From Acidobacteriota bacterium (lineage in GTDB: Bacteria; Acidobacteriota; Terriglobia; Terriglobales; Acidobacteriaceae), in assembly GCA_021851335.1 (NCBI GenBank), contig JAJZEA010000001.1, positions 1-64,000 on the forward strand: 64,000 nt of DNA. The letters run 5' to 3'. The position numbers and the translations under genes were made by a program. This document shows positions 1 through 8,599 of this stretch, piece after piece. Each line of letters opens with the position of its first letter. The first letter of the stretch is position 1. The notes beneath the pieces were generated by a model that was not told the origin of the DNA, did no database searches, and saw nothing but the letters and a program-made list of their open reading frames with translations.

Positions 1-1
1 G

Positions 2-2014
2 ATTTATCTGCCCACGTTTGAGGCTGCGGTGAAGGATGCGCATGTGGGCGCGGTGATGGACTCCTACAACTTCATCAACGGCGAGCATGCGACGCAGAAT
101 GCGCACCTGAACATCGATATTCTGCGCAGGGACTGGCACTTTGACGGGCTGCTGATGTCGGACTGGACGGCGACCCACGATGGCGTGGCGTCGGCCAATG
201 CGGGACTGGACCTGGAGATGCCGTTTGGCTGGTATATGAATGCCGAGACGCTGATTCCGGCGGTGAAGGCAGGCAAAGTTTCCGAGGCGACGATTGACGC
301 CAAGGTGCGGCATCTGCTGAGCGTGGCCTATCGCTTTGGCTGGATCGGTCCGAATGGTACGTATCACGATCCGCTTGACCGCTCCATTCCGCGCTATAAC
401 CAGCAGGGACGCGAGGTCGCTTTGCAGGGCGCGCTGGAAGGCGCGGTTCTGCTGAAGAACGACAACCACCTGTTGCCGCTTGATCCCAGCAAGACGACGC
501 ACATTGCGGTGATCGGGCCGGATGCGTTTCCGGCGAATCCGACGGCGGGCGGCAGCGGCATGGTGCCGACCTTTGGCGATGTCAGCATTCTGAAAGGCAT
601 CAGCGATCGGCTGGGACTGAAAGGCGAGGTGACGTGGGATCGTGGGCTGCCAAAGCCGACCGTGATGGCGATGATGACAGGATTGACGCCCGCCGCCGAT
701 GTCTATCGGCCGGGCGTGACGGTGGAGACGTTTGCCAAGGATGATTTCAGCGGCAAGCCGACGGCGACACGGACGGAGATGGCGATCAACTCGGGGCAGT
801 CGGCGCTTTCCGATCCTGACCTGGGCGACCTGATCAACACCATCGACAGCAATACGATGAAGATGTTCATGGGCGGTGGCGCGCCGCAGCACTTCGACCG
901 CTGGACGGGCTACTATCATGTGCGCGCCGCGGGCGACTATCTGATGTTTGTGGAGGACCAGGGCAAGTATCGCGTGATGGTGGATGACAAGACGGTGATC
1001 GACCACGCCGATATTCCGCGCTTTGCGTTGACGCAGATTACGCTGAACCTGACACCGGGCGCGCACAAGGTGGTGGTCGAGGAGTTGAGCGGGCCGCAGT
1101 TTGGCGCGGGCGTTTTGCGACTGGGCATTGCGAAGAAGGGCACGCTGGTGACGGACTCCGCGATTGCTCTGGCCAAGCGCGCCGACGTGGTCGTGATCGC
1201 CGTGGGCTACGATCCAAGCATTGAAACCGAAGGTGCGGATCGCGAATATCAACTGCCGCCGGGCCAGCAGGAGCTGATCGAAAAAGTTGCCGCTGTGAAT
1301 CCGCATGTGATCGTGAGCGTGACCTCGGGCGGCAGCGTGGATGCGACGCCGTGGCTGGACAAGGCGCAGGCGCTGATGGAGAACTGGTATGCCGGCGAAG
1401 AAGGCGGAACGGCGTTTGCGCGGCTGCTCTTTGGCGACGACGATCCTTCGGGCCGACTGCCGATCAGTTGGGAGAAAAAACTGGCCGACAACCCCTCGTT
1501 CACCTCGTATTATCCGGAGCCGGGAACGGAAAAGATTCACTATAACGACGGCATCTTTGTCGGTTATCGCGGATATGAGCGCAACCATGTGCAGCCGCTG
1601 TTTCCGTTTGGATTTGGACTGAGCTACACGAGCTTCCACTATGCCAATCTGAAGATTGCCGCGACGGGCACGCCCGGCAGTTATAACGTGAGCTTTGACG
1701 TGACAAACACAGGCTCACGCAGCGGTGCGGACGTGGCGCAGCTTTACGTCGCCGAGGATCATCCCACGGTGGAGCGTCCGGCGCAGGAGTTGAAAGGCTT
1801 TGCGCGCGTGGAGCTGAAGCCGGGACAGATGCGCCATGTAACGATTCCGCTGAACGGGCGATCCTTCGCCTGGTACAACGTGGACCGGAAATACTGGCAG
1901 GCCGATGCAGGCAGTTACACGATCCATGTGAGCCGTTCGTCGGCGGACCCCCAGTTGACGGGAACGCTCAACGTGCCGACGGAGCTGGCGATTCCGGTGG
2001 AGGCGAAGTTCTAA
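2..2014 (+). CDS. GH3 family beta-glucosidase-like glycoside hydrolase, 5' partial
   Basis: This is the C-terminal part of a glycoside hydrolase family 3 enzyme that cleaves terminal beta-linked sugars from oligosaccharides. The reading frame is open from the first bases of the window (residues YLPTFEAAV precede the first Met), so the start lies upstream. The nucleophile motif LLMSDW is visible, with its Asp codon at 161-163. The second GH3 domain follows, then a PA14-type insertion around 860-1130 (FDRWTGYYHVRAAGDY), and finally a fibronectin III-like domain from about 1680 (FDVTNTGSRSGADVAQLYV). The GH3-PA14-Fn3 arrangement is common in secreted or periplasmic plant-polysaccharide enzymes. 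Substrate specificity (glucoside, xyloside or other) cannot be told from this fragment. It converges on the HAD gene. Confidence 0.93.
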   Translation: MYLPTFEAAVKDAHVGAVMDSYNFINGEHATQNAHLNIDILRRDWHFDGLLMSDWTATHDGVASANAGLDLEMPFGWYMNAETLIPAVKAGKVSEATIDAKVRHLLSVAYRFGWIGPNGTYHDPLDRSIPRYNQQGREVALQGALEGAVLLKNDNHLLPLDPSKTTHIAVIGPDAFPANPTAGGSGMVPTFGDVSILKGISDRLGLKGEVTWDRGLPKPTVMAMMTGLTPAADVYRPGVTVETFAKDDFSGKPTATRTEMAINSGQSALSDPDLGDLINTIDSNTMKMFMGGGAPQHFDRWTGYYHVRAAGDYLMFVEDQGKYRVMVDDKTVIDHADIPRFALTQITLNLTPGAHKVVVEELSGPQFGAGVLRLGIAKKGTLVTDSAIALAKRADVVVIAVGYDPSIETEGADREYQLPPGQQELIEKVAAVNPHVIVSVTSGGSVDATPWLDKAQALMENWYAGEEGGTAFARLLFGDDDPSGRLPISWEKKLADNPSFTSYYPEPGTEKIHYNDGIFVGYRGYERNHVQPLFPFGFGLSYTSFHYANLKIAATGTPGSYNVSFDVTNTGSRSGADVAQLYVAEDHPTVERPAQELKGFARVELKPGQMRHVTIPLNGRSFAWYNVDRKYWQADAGSYTIHVSRSSADPQLTGTLNVPTELAIPVEAKF

Positions 2015-2128
2015 AACAGAAAGTTCTGAGCAGAAGAAGTTCTGATCGGAATGAAACGGCGCCGCGCAGTTTTTCCTGCTTGAACGATTGCTTGCAGGCG
2101 AAGCTGTGCGGCATCTCCTTCCGACGCT

Positions 2129-2761
2129 TTACTCCGGCAGTGGCAGTTCAGTGTCCAGCCGGATGGAGATCAGATCCTGACGAAGCTGCGCAACGTCGGT
2201 GAAGACCAGAGCCTGCATTCCAATCCTGAGTGCAGCGTCGATGTTGACCTGTTTGTCGTCAAGGAAAAGCGTCTCTTCGGGCGCGGTTCCCAGCCGCTGC
2301 AAGAGCAGATAATAAATATCCAACTCTGGCTTGGCGCAGCCATGTTGATAGCTCCAGATGTGCGCATCGAAGTCGCGCGCCCAGGGCAGATTGCGCTCGA
2401 TGCTGGCAAGTACGGCGTCGCCCATGTTGGAGAGAATCGCGGTGGCAAAGCCCTCGCTGCGCAACCGCTGCTGCCAGCGGATCATGGCGTGGTTTTCGGT
2501 TGTCCACATCGCCGCATCCCATGTGTTTAGGCTGTGCAGCGTGTCGTCATCGAGCGAGAGTCGCGCATCGCTGGCAAACTTTCGCCAGAACTCCAGCCCG
2601 GAGAGTTCGCCGCGATCGTAGGCGTGTCGATCGACCCAGTAGAGCGCTTCAAAAGCATCTTCGTCAAGACCGGTGAGGCGCAGCAGTTGCGCGCGCGCGG
2701 CTGGCTCGGGAGGTCCGCTCAGGACCATTCCATAATCGAATGCGATGGCGCGAATGCTCAT
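2129..2761 (-). CDS. HAD superfamily hydrolase (YihX-like phosphatase)
   Basis: A 210-residue haloacid dehalogenase-fold protein, probably a cytoplasmic phosphatase acting on a small sugar phosphate or similar metabolite. Motif I is AFDYGMVLS, with Asp9 as the expected nucleophile but Gly at the position where most HAD phosphatases have the second Asp. The same D-x-G form is seen in the YihX subgroup. The conserved Lys lies in HGCAKPELDIY and motif IV is LFLDDKQVNIDAA. The ATG at 2761 has GGGGAG nine bases upstream. The gene is divergent from the aminotransferase, with about 65 bp between the starts. The substrate is not predictable. Confidence 0.85.
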   Translation of the reverse strand: MSIRAIAFDYGMVLSGPPEPAARAQLLRLTGLDEDAFEALYWVDRHAYDRGELSGLEFWRKFASDARLSLDDDTLHSLNTWDAAMWTTENHAMIRWQQRLRSEGFATAILSNMGDAVLASIERNLPWARDFDAHIWSYQHGCAKPELDIYYLLLQRLGTAPEETLFLDDKQVNIDAALRIGMQALVFTDVAQLRQDLISIRLDTELPLPE

Positions 2762-2826
2762 GAACTGCGTCTCCCCGGGGGGTGGTATGGTTCCGGCGTA
2801 CCGTGGCCTCGTGCGATGCTGAATCT

Positions 2827-4032
2827 ATGCGATTTTCACAACGCACGGGGTGGAATACGGAAGCAACTGCGCTGACGCGCGCACTGGAGGCGCGACGGCG
2901 AAGTGCCCTGCCTGTGCTTGATCTTACCGCTTCCAATCCGACACGCTGTGGATTTCAAATGCAGAGCGAGCTGTTGCAGGCGATGACCGGAGCCGAGGCG
3001 CAGGCGTACGATCCGGACCCGCGCGGAAGACGCAGCGCGCGCCAGGCAATTGCCAGCTACTACGCCGTGCGTGGCGTGAGTATCGATGAGGACCGGCTGG
3101 TGCTGACGACGGGCACAAGCGAGGCGTACAGCTATCTGTTTCGCCTGCTCTGCGACCCCGGGGATGAAGTGCTGGCGCCTGCGCCGTGCTATCCGCTGTT
3201 TGATTATCTGGCGGATGCCGAGTGTGTGCGTCTGGTGCAGACGCCGCTGGTTTTTGATGAGCGATGGCAATTGGATCTGGCGATGCTGGAGGCGGCGATT
3301 TCCGAGCGAACGCGCGCGTTGCTGCTCGTGCATCCCAACAATCCAACAGGGCACTACACGCGCCGAGCCGAGGCCGAGGCGATCTTTGATATTTGTCGCA
3401 GGCATGGAATCGCATTGATTGTGGATGAGGTCTTTCTTGACTATTCGCTGATCGAGGTTGCCGACGAGGATGCGACCTCGTTCCTTGCGCGACCGACGGA
3501 TGCGATGGTCTTTGTGGTCAGCGGGATCAGCAAGATTCTCGCGTTGCCGCAGATGAAGCTCGGGTGGATTGCCGTACCCTGCGGAGAAGAAATCGAAATC
3601 GCCACTGACCGTGATGTAGCGCTAGAACGACTGGAGGTGCTGGCGGATACGTTTCTCTCTGTGGGCACGCCGGTGCAGGTGGCGCTGCCGCTGTGGTTGC
3701 AGCAGAGCAAGGCAATCCAAAAGGAAATCTCTGCGCGCATCCGCCGGAATCTGGCAACGCTGGATGATCTGCTGGCAGAGCAGGCGACGCGTTGGGTGAG
3801 TCGGCTGCGCGTGGAGGCAGGTTGGTATGTGATCCTGCGCGTGCCTATGCTGCAAACAGATGAAGAGATGGCGCTGCTGCTGCTGGAGCGCGGTGTGCTG
3901 GTGCATCCGGGCAGATTTTTTGGCCTGCCTGGATGGCTGGTGGTGAGCCTGTTGGCGTCGGAGGATGAGTTTGCAGCGGGCGCGCGGATGTTGCTGCAAG
4001 TGGCGGCGGCGCGAGCAGTGAAAATGATGTAA
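2827..4032 (+). CDS. PLP-dependent class I/II aminotransferase
   Basis: A 401-residue fold-type I aminotransferase that would move an amino group between an amino acid and a 2-oxoacid. Visible motifs include TTGTSEAYSYLF (cofactor phosphate region), HPNNPTG, IVDEVF (Asp contacting the pyridine nitrogen) and SGISKILALPQMKLGW. The Schiff-base Lys is residue 236 of the SGISK motif. I chose ATG 2827; an in-frame GTG at 2782 would add 15 residues (VWFRRTVASCDAES) that do not look like family sequence. It converges at close range on the MBL hydrolase (5 bp between stops). The amino acid specificity is not evident. Confidence 0.88.
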   Translation: MRFSQRTGWNTEATALTRALEARRRSALPVLDLTASNPTRCGFQMQSELLQAMTGAEAQAYDPDPRGRRSARQAIASYYAVRGVSIDEDRLVLTTGTSEAYSYLFRLLCDPGDEVLAPAPCYPLFDYLADAECVRLVQTPLVFDERWQLDLAMLEAAISERTRALLLVHPNNPTGHYTRRAEAEAIFDICRRHGIALIVDEVFLDYSLIEVADEDATSFLARPTDAMVFVVSGISKILALPQMKLGWIAVPCGEEIEIATDRDVALERLEVLADTFLSVGTPVQVALPLWLQQSKAIQKEISARIRRNLATLDDLLAEQATRWVSRLRVEAGWYVILRVPMLQTDEEMALLLLERGVLVHPGRFFGLPGWLVVSLLASEDEFAAGARMLLQVAAARAVKMM

Positions 4033-4037
4033 GTTGG

Positions 4038-4670
4038 TCAGGCGAAGCGCAGGAACGGATTCTGCGATTTTTCTTCGCCGATGGTGGTTGCCGAACCGTG
4101 GCCTGCTATCACCCTTGTCTCCGCGGGCAGATGCATCAGCTTGCCGTGGATGGACTCCAGAATTTTACGCCCATCGCCGCCGGGCAGATCCGTGCGTCCG
4201 ATGCTCCCGGCAAAGAGCGTGTCTCCGGCGATGAGCAATTTCTCCGGAGCAAAGTGCAGGCAGACGCTGCCCGGAGTGTGGCCGGGCGTGTGCAGGACGG
4301 TAGCTGGGAACTGCGTGAGGCCGACAATTTTCGATTCGTGCAGGGATTCATCGGGTGGCGCGGTCTGCGGGGTTTCCACGCCAAGCCAGCCGGCCTGCAC
4401 GTCCATCATGCGCAGCAGCGGCAGGTCGTCCTCGTGCATGAGAATGGGTGCGCCGGTCAGTCGCTTGAGCTGGAGCGCGCCGCCGACGTGGTCGATGTGC
4501 GCGTGGGTGACGATGATCTGGCGCAGAGTCACGCGCAGCGCGGCCAGACGATCGACAATATGCGCGATCTCATCTCCGGGATCGATGACGATGGCTTCGC
4601 CGCGGGCAGTGTCGGCGGCAATCGTACAGTTGCACTGGAGCAGACCGACGGGGAAGGTTTCAAGGTGCAT
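4038..4670 (-). CDS. MBL-fold metallo-hydrolase (glyoxalase II-like)
   Basis: A 210-residue metallo-beta-lactamase-fold hydrolase of the GloB-like group, usually a thioester hydrolase such as hydroxyacylglutathione hydrolase. The dinuclear metal motif is THAHIDHVGG (residues 55-64). Other ligands lie in LHTPGHTPGSVCLHF (His) and LIAGDTLFAGSIGRTDLPGG (Asp), with a late His in IAGHGSATTIG. It is a short, cytoplasmic form without a signal peptide. The ATG at 4670 gives the normal N-terminus MHLETFPVGLLQCN; a longer in-frame reading to 4727 adds 19 atypical residues. The physiological thiol or substrate is unknown. Confidence 0.86.
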   Translation of the reverse strand: MHLETFPVGLLQCNCTIAADTARGEAIVIDPGDEIAHIVDRLAALRVTLRQIIVTHAHIDHVGGALQLKRLTGAPILMHEDDLPLLRMMDVQAGWLGVETPQTAPPDESLHESKIVGLTQFPATVLHTPGHTPGSVCLHFAPEKLLIAGDTLFAGSIGRTDLPGGDGRKILESIHGKLMHLPAETRVIAGHGSATTIGEEKSQNPFLRFA

Positions 4671-4772
4671 GGGTTCATTGTACGTTTCAGCGAATGGAAC
4701 GCGACAGTTGCAGGGCAGCGATTGCAAGTCCGTAATCCAAAGGTCGACGCAGAGGTTGCAAGCAAGCCGCGC

Positions 4773-4802
4773 TTGACGGGCCGTGTGCGAGTCTGATTAA
4801 CT
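4773..4802 (+). promoter_or_regulatory. Candidate sigma-70 promoter for the ilvA leader
   Basis: TTGACG at 4773-4778 matches five of six bases of the -35 consensus. The -10 region around 4795-4802 (GATTAACT) is weak. A start site near 4808 would place the leader peptide ATG (4812) almost at the RNA 5' end. This would explain why the peptide has no visible Shine-Dalgarno sequence. Confidence 0.4.
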
Positions 4803-4811
4803 GCCAACAAC

Positions 4812-4895
4812 ATGTGTTTCCTTAGCATTCGCCGCACGATTCCGGTCGCCATTCGAATTAGCGGCCCACTTTCGGCTTTGCGGGGAAATGCCTGA
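4812..4895 (+). CDS. Putative isoleucine-rich leader peptide (ilvA attenuator)
   Basis: A 27-codon ORF beginning MCFLSIRRT and ending SALRGNA. It holds four ATT isoleucine codons (4827, 4839, 4851, 4857) plus Thr, Val and three Leu codons within a short stretch. It is followed after 29 bp by a terminator-type hairpin and then by threonine ammonia-lyase, the committed enzyme of isoleucine synthesis. Leader peptides of ilv operons are rich in Ile, Val and Leu codons and control ribosome stalling. No Shine-Dalgarno is seen, so translation may be leaderless or the peptide may be spurious. Function is inferred from composition and position only. Confidence 0.5.
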   Translation: MCFLSIRRTIPVAIRISGPLSALRGNA

Positions 4896-4924
4896 TTCCA
4901 ACCAGAGAAAACCTGGACCCGATC

Positions 4925-4956
4925 AAGCCATCTCCGCAAGCGCGGCGATGGCTTTT
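4925..4956 (+). terminator. Candidate attenuator terminator in the ilvA leader
   Basis: The 13-nt arms 4925-4937 (AAGCCATCTCCGC) and 4942-4954 (GCGGCGATGGCTT) pair at 12 of 13 positions around an AAGC loop, and TTTT follows at 4953-4956. It sits 39 bp upstream of the ilvA start. A competing pairing is possible: GCGGGGA at 4880-4886 can pair with TCTCCGC at 4931-4937 (one G-U), which would break the terminator. That element overlaps the end of the leader ORF, as expected for ribosome-controlled attenuation. Confidence 0.6.
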
Positions 4957-4995
4957 CCATGTGTGCCGGATACGGATTCGAGAGGGAGTTTCGCA

Positions 4996-6222
4996 ATGCA
5001 AGGGGCTTGTTCAGCGGTAAATTTAGATTCGATCGAAGAGGCGCGACAACGGCTGGGCAATGCGATCCACCTGTCGCCCTGTCAGCTTTCGCATCACCTG
5101 TCCGAGCGCACCGGGCTGGAGCTGTATCTGAAGCTGGAAAATCTTCAGCGCACGGGCGCCTTCAAAGAGCGCGGCGCGCTGAACAAGCTGCTCACGCTGA
5201 GCGAAGAGGAGCGACGACGTGGCGTGATTGCGGCTTCGGCGGGAAATCACGCGCAGGGAGTGGCGTTTCACGCCTCACGGCTGGGGATCCGAGCGCAGAT
5301 TGTGATGCCGCAGGCGACGCCGCTGGTGAAGGTTGTGGCGACGCGCGCTTTTGGCGCGGAGGTGATTCTGCACGGCGCCAACTATGACGAAGCGTGCGAC
5401 GAAGCGCTGCGCAGATGCAGCGAACTCAACCTGACGTTCATTCATCCGTTTGACGATCCGCTGGTGATTGCGGGGCAGGGAACGATTGGTCTTGAACTGC
5501 TCGATCAGGTGCATGATCTGGAAGCGGTGGTGGTGCCAATTGGCGGCGGCGGGTTGATTGGCGGAATTGCCTGCGCGCTCAAGGAACGGAATCCGCGCAT
5601 CCGAGTGATTGGCGTGGAGCCGGAGAAGCTGCCGTCGATGCTGCGCGCGCGGGAGGCTGGTGCGCCGATCACGATTGGCGCGCAGGCGACCATCGCGGAT
5701 GGCATCGCGGTGCGGCGCGTGGGCGAGCATACTCTGCCGCTGGTGATGCGCTATGTCGATGAGATCGTCACGGTTGATGACGAGGAAATTGCCTCGGCGA
5801 TTCTGATGCTGCTGGAGCATGAGAAGACGCTGGCCGAGGGCGCGGGCGCGGCTGCGTTGGCCAGCCTTTTGCAGGCCAAGACTTCGCTGCGGCAACAGCG
5901 CACGGCGGTGCTGGTGTGTGGAGGCAATATCGACGTGACGCTGCTGGCGCGCATCATTGAGCGCGGCCTGGTGAAGGATGGCCGCCTGCTGCGGCTGCGC
6001 GTCTATCTGCTGGATCGCCCCGGCGCGCTGTTGCAGTTGACGGAGATTCTTGCTCGCGAACGCGCCAACATTGTGGAGACGATTCACAATCGCGCCTACT
6101 ATGGAGTGAGCCTGGCCGAGACAGTCATCGATGTTACTCTCGAAACGCGAGGCGCTTCGCACATTACCGCTATCAGCCATGCGCTGGCCGAGTCAGGATT
6201 CCATTTTGAACGCATTCAGTAA
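4996..6222 (+). CDS. ilvA: Threonine ammonia-lyase (threonine dehydratase) with ACT domain
   Basis: A 408-residue PLP enzyme that deaminates L-threonine to 2-oxobutanoate, the first step toward isoleucine. The catalytic domain carries RTGAFKERGALN with Schiff-base Lys57, AASAGNHAQG, and the Gly-rich phosphate loop IGGGGLIGG. The C-terminus (about 335-408) is a single ACT domain (LDRPGALLQLTEIL), so length and layout fit the TdcB/short IlvA type with an allosteric site. ATG 4996 has GAGGGAG at 4982-4988. The frame is open upstream to 4888, but that stretch overlaps the leader hairpin. The gene is followed after 10 bp by an MscS channel, probably in one transcript. Biosynthetic use is favoured by the apparent attenuator. 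Confidence 0.93.
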   Translation: MQGACSAVNLDSIEEARQRLGNAIHLSPCQLSHHLSERTGLELYLKLENLQRTGAFKERGALNKLLTLSEEERRRGVIAASAGNHAQGVAFHASRLGIRAQIVMPQATPLVKVVATRAFGAEVILHGANYDEACDEALRRCSELNLTFIHPFDDPLVIAGQGTIGLELLDQVHDLEAVVVPIGGGGLIGGIACALKERNPRIRVIGVEPEKLPSMLRAREAGAPITIGAQATIADGIAVRRVGEHTLPLVMRYVDEIVTVDDEEIASAILMLLEHEKTLAEGAGAAALASLLQAKTSLRQQRTAVLVCGGNIDVTLLARIIERGLVKDGRLLRLRVYLLDRPGALLQLTEILARERANIVETIHNRAYYGVSLAETVIDVTLETRGASHITAISHALAESGFHFERIQ

Positions 6223-6232
6223 GGAGGGCATC

Positions 6233-8065
6233 ATGTCCAATCGCAGATTGAATTCCACGTCGAAGCGTAGCACTACGCTGGCCATCCTGGTTGCATTGGC
6301 CTCGCTATGCGTATTTCTGCTTTGGACGACGCGGTCAACGATGACCCATCTGCCTTTTCTGAATGCTTCCACAAGCAGCGTCGGGGGCAAGATTCGCAAG
6401 CAGCCGCTCGTCGATCAAAGTCCGTGGCTGACGGCTCAGGCGCTTGCCCCGCTGGCCGTGACTGCCGAGGAGGAGCGCTATGCGCGGGCGGCTGAACGGC
6501 TGGCCGATCATGAGGTCGATCAGGCCTTCAATTTTGCTCTGCGCAAAGCCGACATTGAGCAACGGCAACTGACCGGACATGCGCTTGAGCTGGCGCAGAA
6601 GGTGCAGCAACTGCAACAGGTGGTAGTTCAGGATCAGACGCGCGTCGATCAACTGAGCCATCCTGAGAATCACTCCGGTGCAGCCAAGATTCCCGGCACG
6701 CTCGATGTGTGGAAGGCGCAGCTTGGGCTGGACACTGATATTCTGCACGATACGCAGGCAGCACTGGCGCGCGCTTCCGGTGATCCGCGGGCGGAGATCG
6801 AGAGCCAGCTCAAGGCCCGCGAAGCAACAATGACCGACTATGACAAACAGGCGCAGCAACCGTATGATCCAGCCTTTGTCTCCGTGCAGAGCCACCACAC
6901 GCTGGCCAGTCGCATTGAAACCTGGCTGTCGCAGTCCAGCCGCCGCGCCGCAATTCGACAGGCCAGACTACGTGCCACACAGGACATCGCAACGCTCACG
7001 GCCCAGTACGCGCAGATGCAGGCGGCTACTGCGGCCAGCGACAGCGCCGCGGCAAAGAACAGCCTGAATGCATCGTCCAACAATGCTGCCGACGCGTTGT
7101 CTTCGCTACGCCAACGCAGCGCGATGCGCGAGCTGATGAGCATTTTGCAGGACCGCATCCAGACCGAGCAGCGACTGGCGACAGCCTATCGGCAGTGGGG
7201 TGCGCAGGTGGAAGTACAACATGGAATCCTGCTGCATTTAATCGCTGAATCTTCCCTGTGGTTGGCGCTGGTGATCATCTTCATGCTGATCGCTGACACT
7301 CTCGTGCGCCAATGGACAAGCCGCTCCACCATGGATCAGCGTCGGCTGCACACACTGCGGGCAATTGCGGAAATTGCCATTCAGATGGTGGGTGTGGTGC
7401 TCATTCTGCTGGTGATCTTCGGTGTGCCAGATCATCTGACTACGATTCTTGGATTGGCAACAGCGGGCATCACAGTGGCGTTGCAGGATTTTCTGCTGGC
7501 TTTCCTGGGTTGGTTTGTACTCATTGGCAAGGGCGGCATTCGTATCGGGGACCATGTGCAGATCAACGGAGCAACGGGCGAAGTGGTTGAAATTCGCCTC
7601 TTCCGCACCACGCTTCTGGAGTTGGGCGATTCGTCTGACACGGCGCATCCCACAGGACGGCGCGTGACCATGCTGAACAGCTTTCCCATCACCGGACAGT
7701 ACTACAGTTTTTCCACGGCCAATCAGTGGATGTGGGATGAATTGTCCGTGCCTTTGCCCAAGACTGCCTCCACGTGGGAACTTGCCGAACGGATTCATCA
7801 GTTGGTGCGCAAGGCTACCGATGAAGATGCCAAGCAGGCGGAAAAAGACTGGCACAAGATGATGGGGCCGCTGGCTCAGGAACAAGGGGACGCGACTGCC
7901 GAAATTCATCTGCGCCCAACCGATGGCGGGGTGAATCTGCGTGTTCGCTTTGTCACTCGCGCCGCTGAGCGATACGAGGTGCGCAACCGTCTTTACCAGC
8001 AGATTCTGGAGGCGCTGGAGCCTCCCGCTGACGCGCAACCCGAATCCACTGCCCCACGCGTTTAA
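6233..8065 (+). CDS. MscS-family mechanosensitive channel protein with coiled-coil N-terminus
   Basis: A 610-residue inner-membrane protein whose C-terminal part is a mechanosensitive channel (MscS) domain. The pore helix and beta domain are seen as LTTILGLATAGITVALQDFL followed by FVLIGKGGIRIGDHVQI and GEVVEIRLFRTTLLE (about residues 400-470). Before it lie an N-terminal membrane segment (residues 16-35), a long Gln/Ala-rich helical stretch (about 80-330) and two membrane helices (about 340-400). Many MscS relatives are under 300 residues, so this is an extended form. ATG 6233 has AAGGAGGG at 6221-6228; a longer frame would overlap ilvA by 92 bp. Osmotic protection is the family role. Confidence 0.87.
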   Translation: MSNRRLNSTSKRSTTLAILVALASLCVFLLWTTRSTMTHLPFLNASTSSVGGKIRKQPLVDQSPWLTAQALAPLAVTAEEERYARAAERLADHEVDQAFNFALRKADIEQRQLTGHALELAQKVQQLQQVVVQDQTRVDQLSHPENHSGAAKIPGTLDVWKAQLGLDTDILHDTQAALARASGDPRAEIESQLKAREATMTDYDKQAQQPYDPAFVSVQSHHTLASRIETWLSQSSRRAAIRQARLRATQDIATLTAQYAQMQAATAASDSAAAKNSLNASSNNAADALSSLRQRSAMRELMSILQDRIQTEQRLATAYRQWGAQVEVQHGILLHLIAESSLWLALVIIFMLIADTLVRQWTSRSTMDQRRLHTLRAIAEIAIQMVGVVLILLVIFGVPDHLTTILGLATAGITVALQDFLLAFLGWFVLIGKGGIRIGDHVQINGATGEVVEIRLFRTTLLELGDSSDTAHPTGRRVTMLNSFPITGQYYSFSTANQWMWDELSVPLPKTASTWELAERIHQLVRKATDEDAKQAEKDWHKMMGPLAQEQGDATAEIHLRPTDGGVNLRVRFVTRAAERYEVRNRLYQQILEALEPPADAQPESTAPRV

Positions 8066-8098
8066 GGACGCGCAGGATGAACGCACGGGGCTGAGTTT

Positions 8099-8107
8099 TG
8101 CTATACT
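8099..8107 (+). promoter_or_regulatory. Extended -10 promoter for tRNA-Leu and secG
   Basis: TGCTATACT at 8099-8107 fits the extended -10 form TGnTATAAT with a 5/6 core. No good -35 is seen. Predicted initiation near 8114 lies about ten bases before the mature tRNA 5' end. secG begins 53 bp after the tRNA with no terminator between them, so the two may be co-transcribed. Confidence 0.6.
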
Positions 8108-8124
8108 TGTTCAGTTGCCTCATT

Positions 8125-8209
8125 GCGGAAGTGGCGAAATTGGCAGACGCACAAGCTTGAGGTGCTTGCGCTGAAAGGCGTGGGGGTTCAAGTCCCCCCT
8201 TCCGCACCA
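8125..8209 (+). tRNA. tRNA-Leu (anticodon GAG), CCA encoded
   Basis: The acceptor arms GCGGAAG (8125-8131) and CTTCCGC (8199-8205) pair fully, followed by discriminator A and encoded CCA (8207-8209). The anticodon arm CAAGC-TTGAGGT-GCTTG gives GAG, reading leucine CUU/CUC. A long variable arm (class II tRNA) and a T arm GGGGG-TTCAAGT-CCCCC are present. The D region has the leucine-type GGCGAAATTGGCAGACGC. Confidence 0.97.
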
Positions 8210-8262
8210 AATCTCTCTCCGCGCATGAAACTGCGCGCGAGACTTCAGAAAGTTACAAGCCT

Positions 8263-8568
8263 ATGCATTTTCTGCTGTATGCCGTGATTGTGGTCCACGT
8301 GATCGTATGCTTTTTTCTGATCGGGGTTGTGCTGATTCAGCAGGGCAAAAGCGCTGATCTTGCGGGCACCTTTGGTGGCCAGGGGTCGCAGACCGCCTTC
8401 GGACCACGCGCCGCGGCAAACCTGATGACAAAGCTCACCGGTTGGGCGGCGGCAATCTTCATGGTTACGTCGATCTCGCTGACGGTTCTCTATCTGCGTA
8501 GCACCAACTCGACGAACTCCGTGCTCTCCGGAATCAAAACCTCCGCACCGGCGCAAAGCGGGAAGTAA
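8263..8568 (+). CDS. secG: Preprotein translocase subunit SecG
   Basis: A 101-residue inner-membrane protein that assists SecYEG during protein export. Two hydrophobic segments are seen (residues 3-22 and about 47-67), separated by the family signature LIQQGKSADLAGTFGGQGSQTAFG. The length is typical. It lies directly downstream of tRNA-Leu and is followed by a strong intrinsic terminator at 8600-8633. This is a conserved single-copy housekeeping gene. Confidence 0.95.
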   Translation: MHFLLYAVIVVHVIVCFFLIGVVLIQQGKSADLAGTFGGQGSQTAFGPRAAANLMTKLTGWAAAIFMVTSISLTVLYLRSTNSTNSVLSGIKTSAPAQSGK

Positions 8569-8599
8569 GCTCAGGCAACAGAAAAGATCAAGAATGATC

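Noticed and set aside
4888..4995. Longer ilvA start at 4888
   Set aside because: The added residues overlap the leader hairpin and are unlike the family; ATG 4996 has a strong ribosome site.
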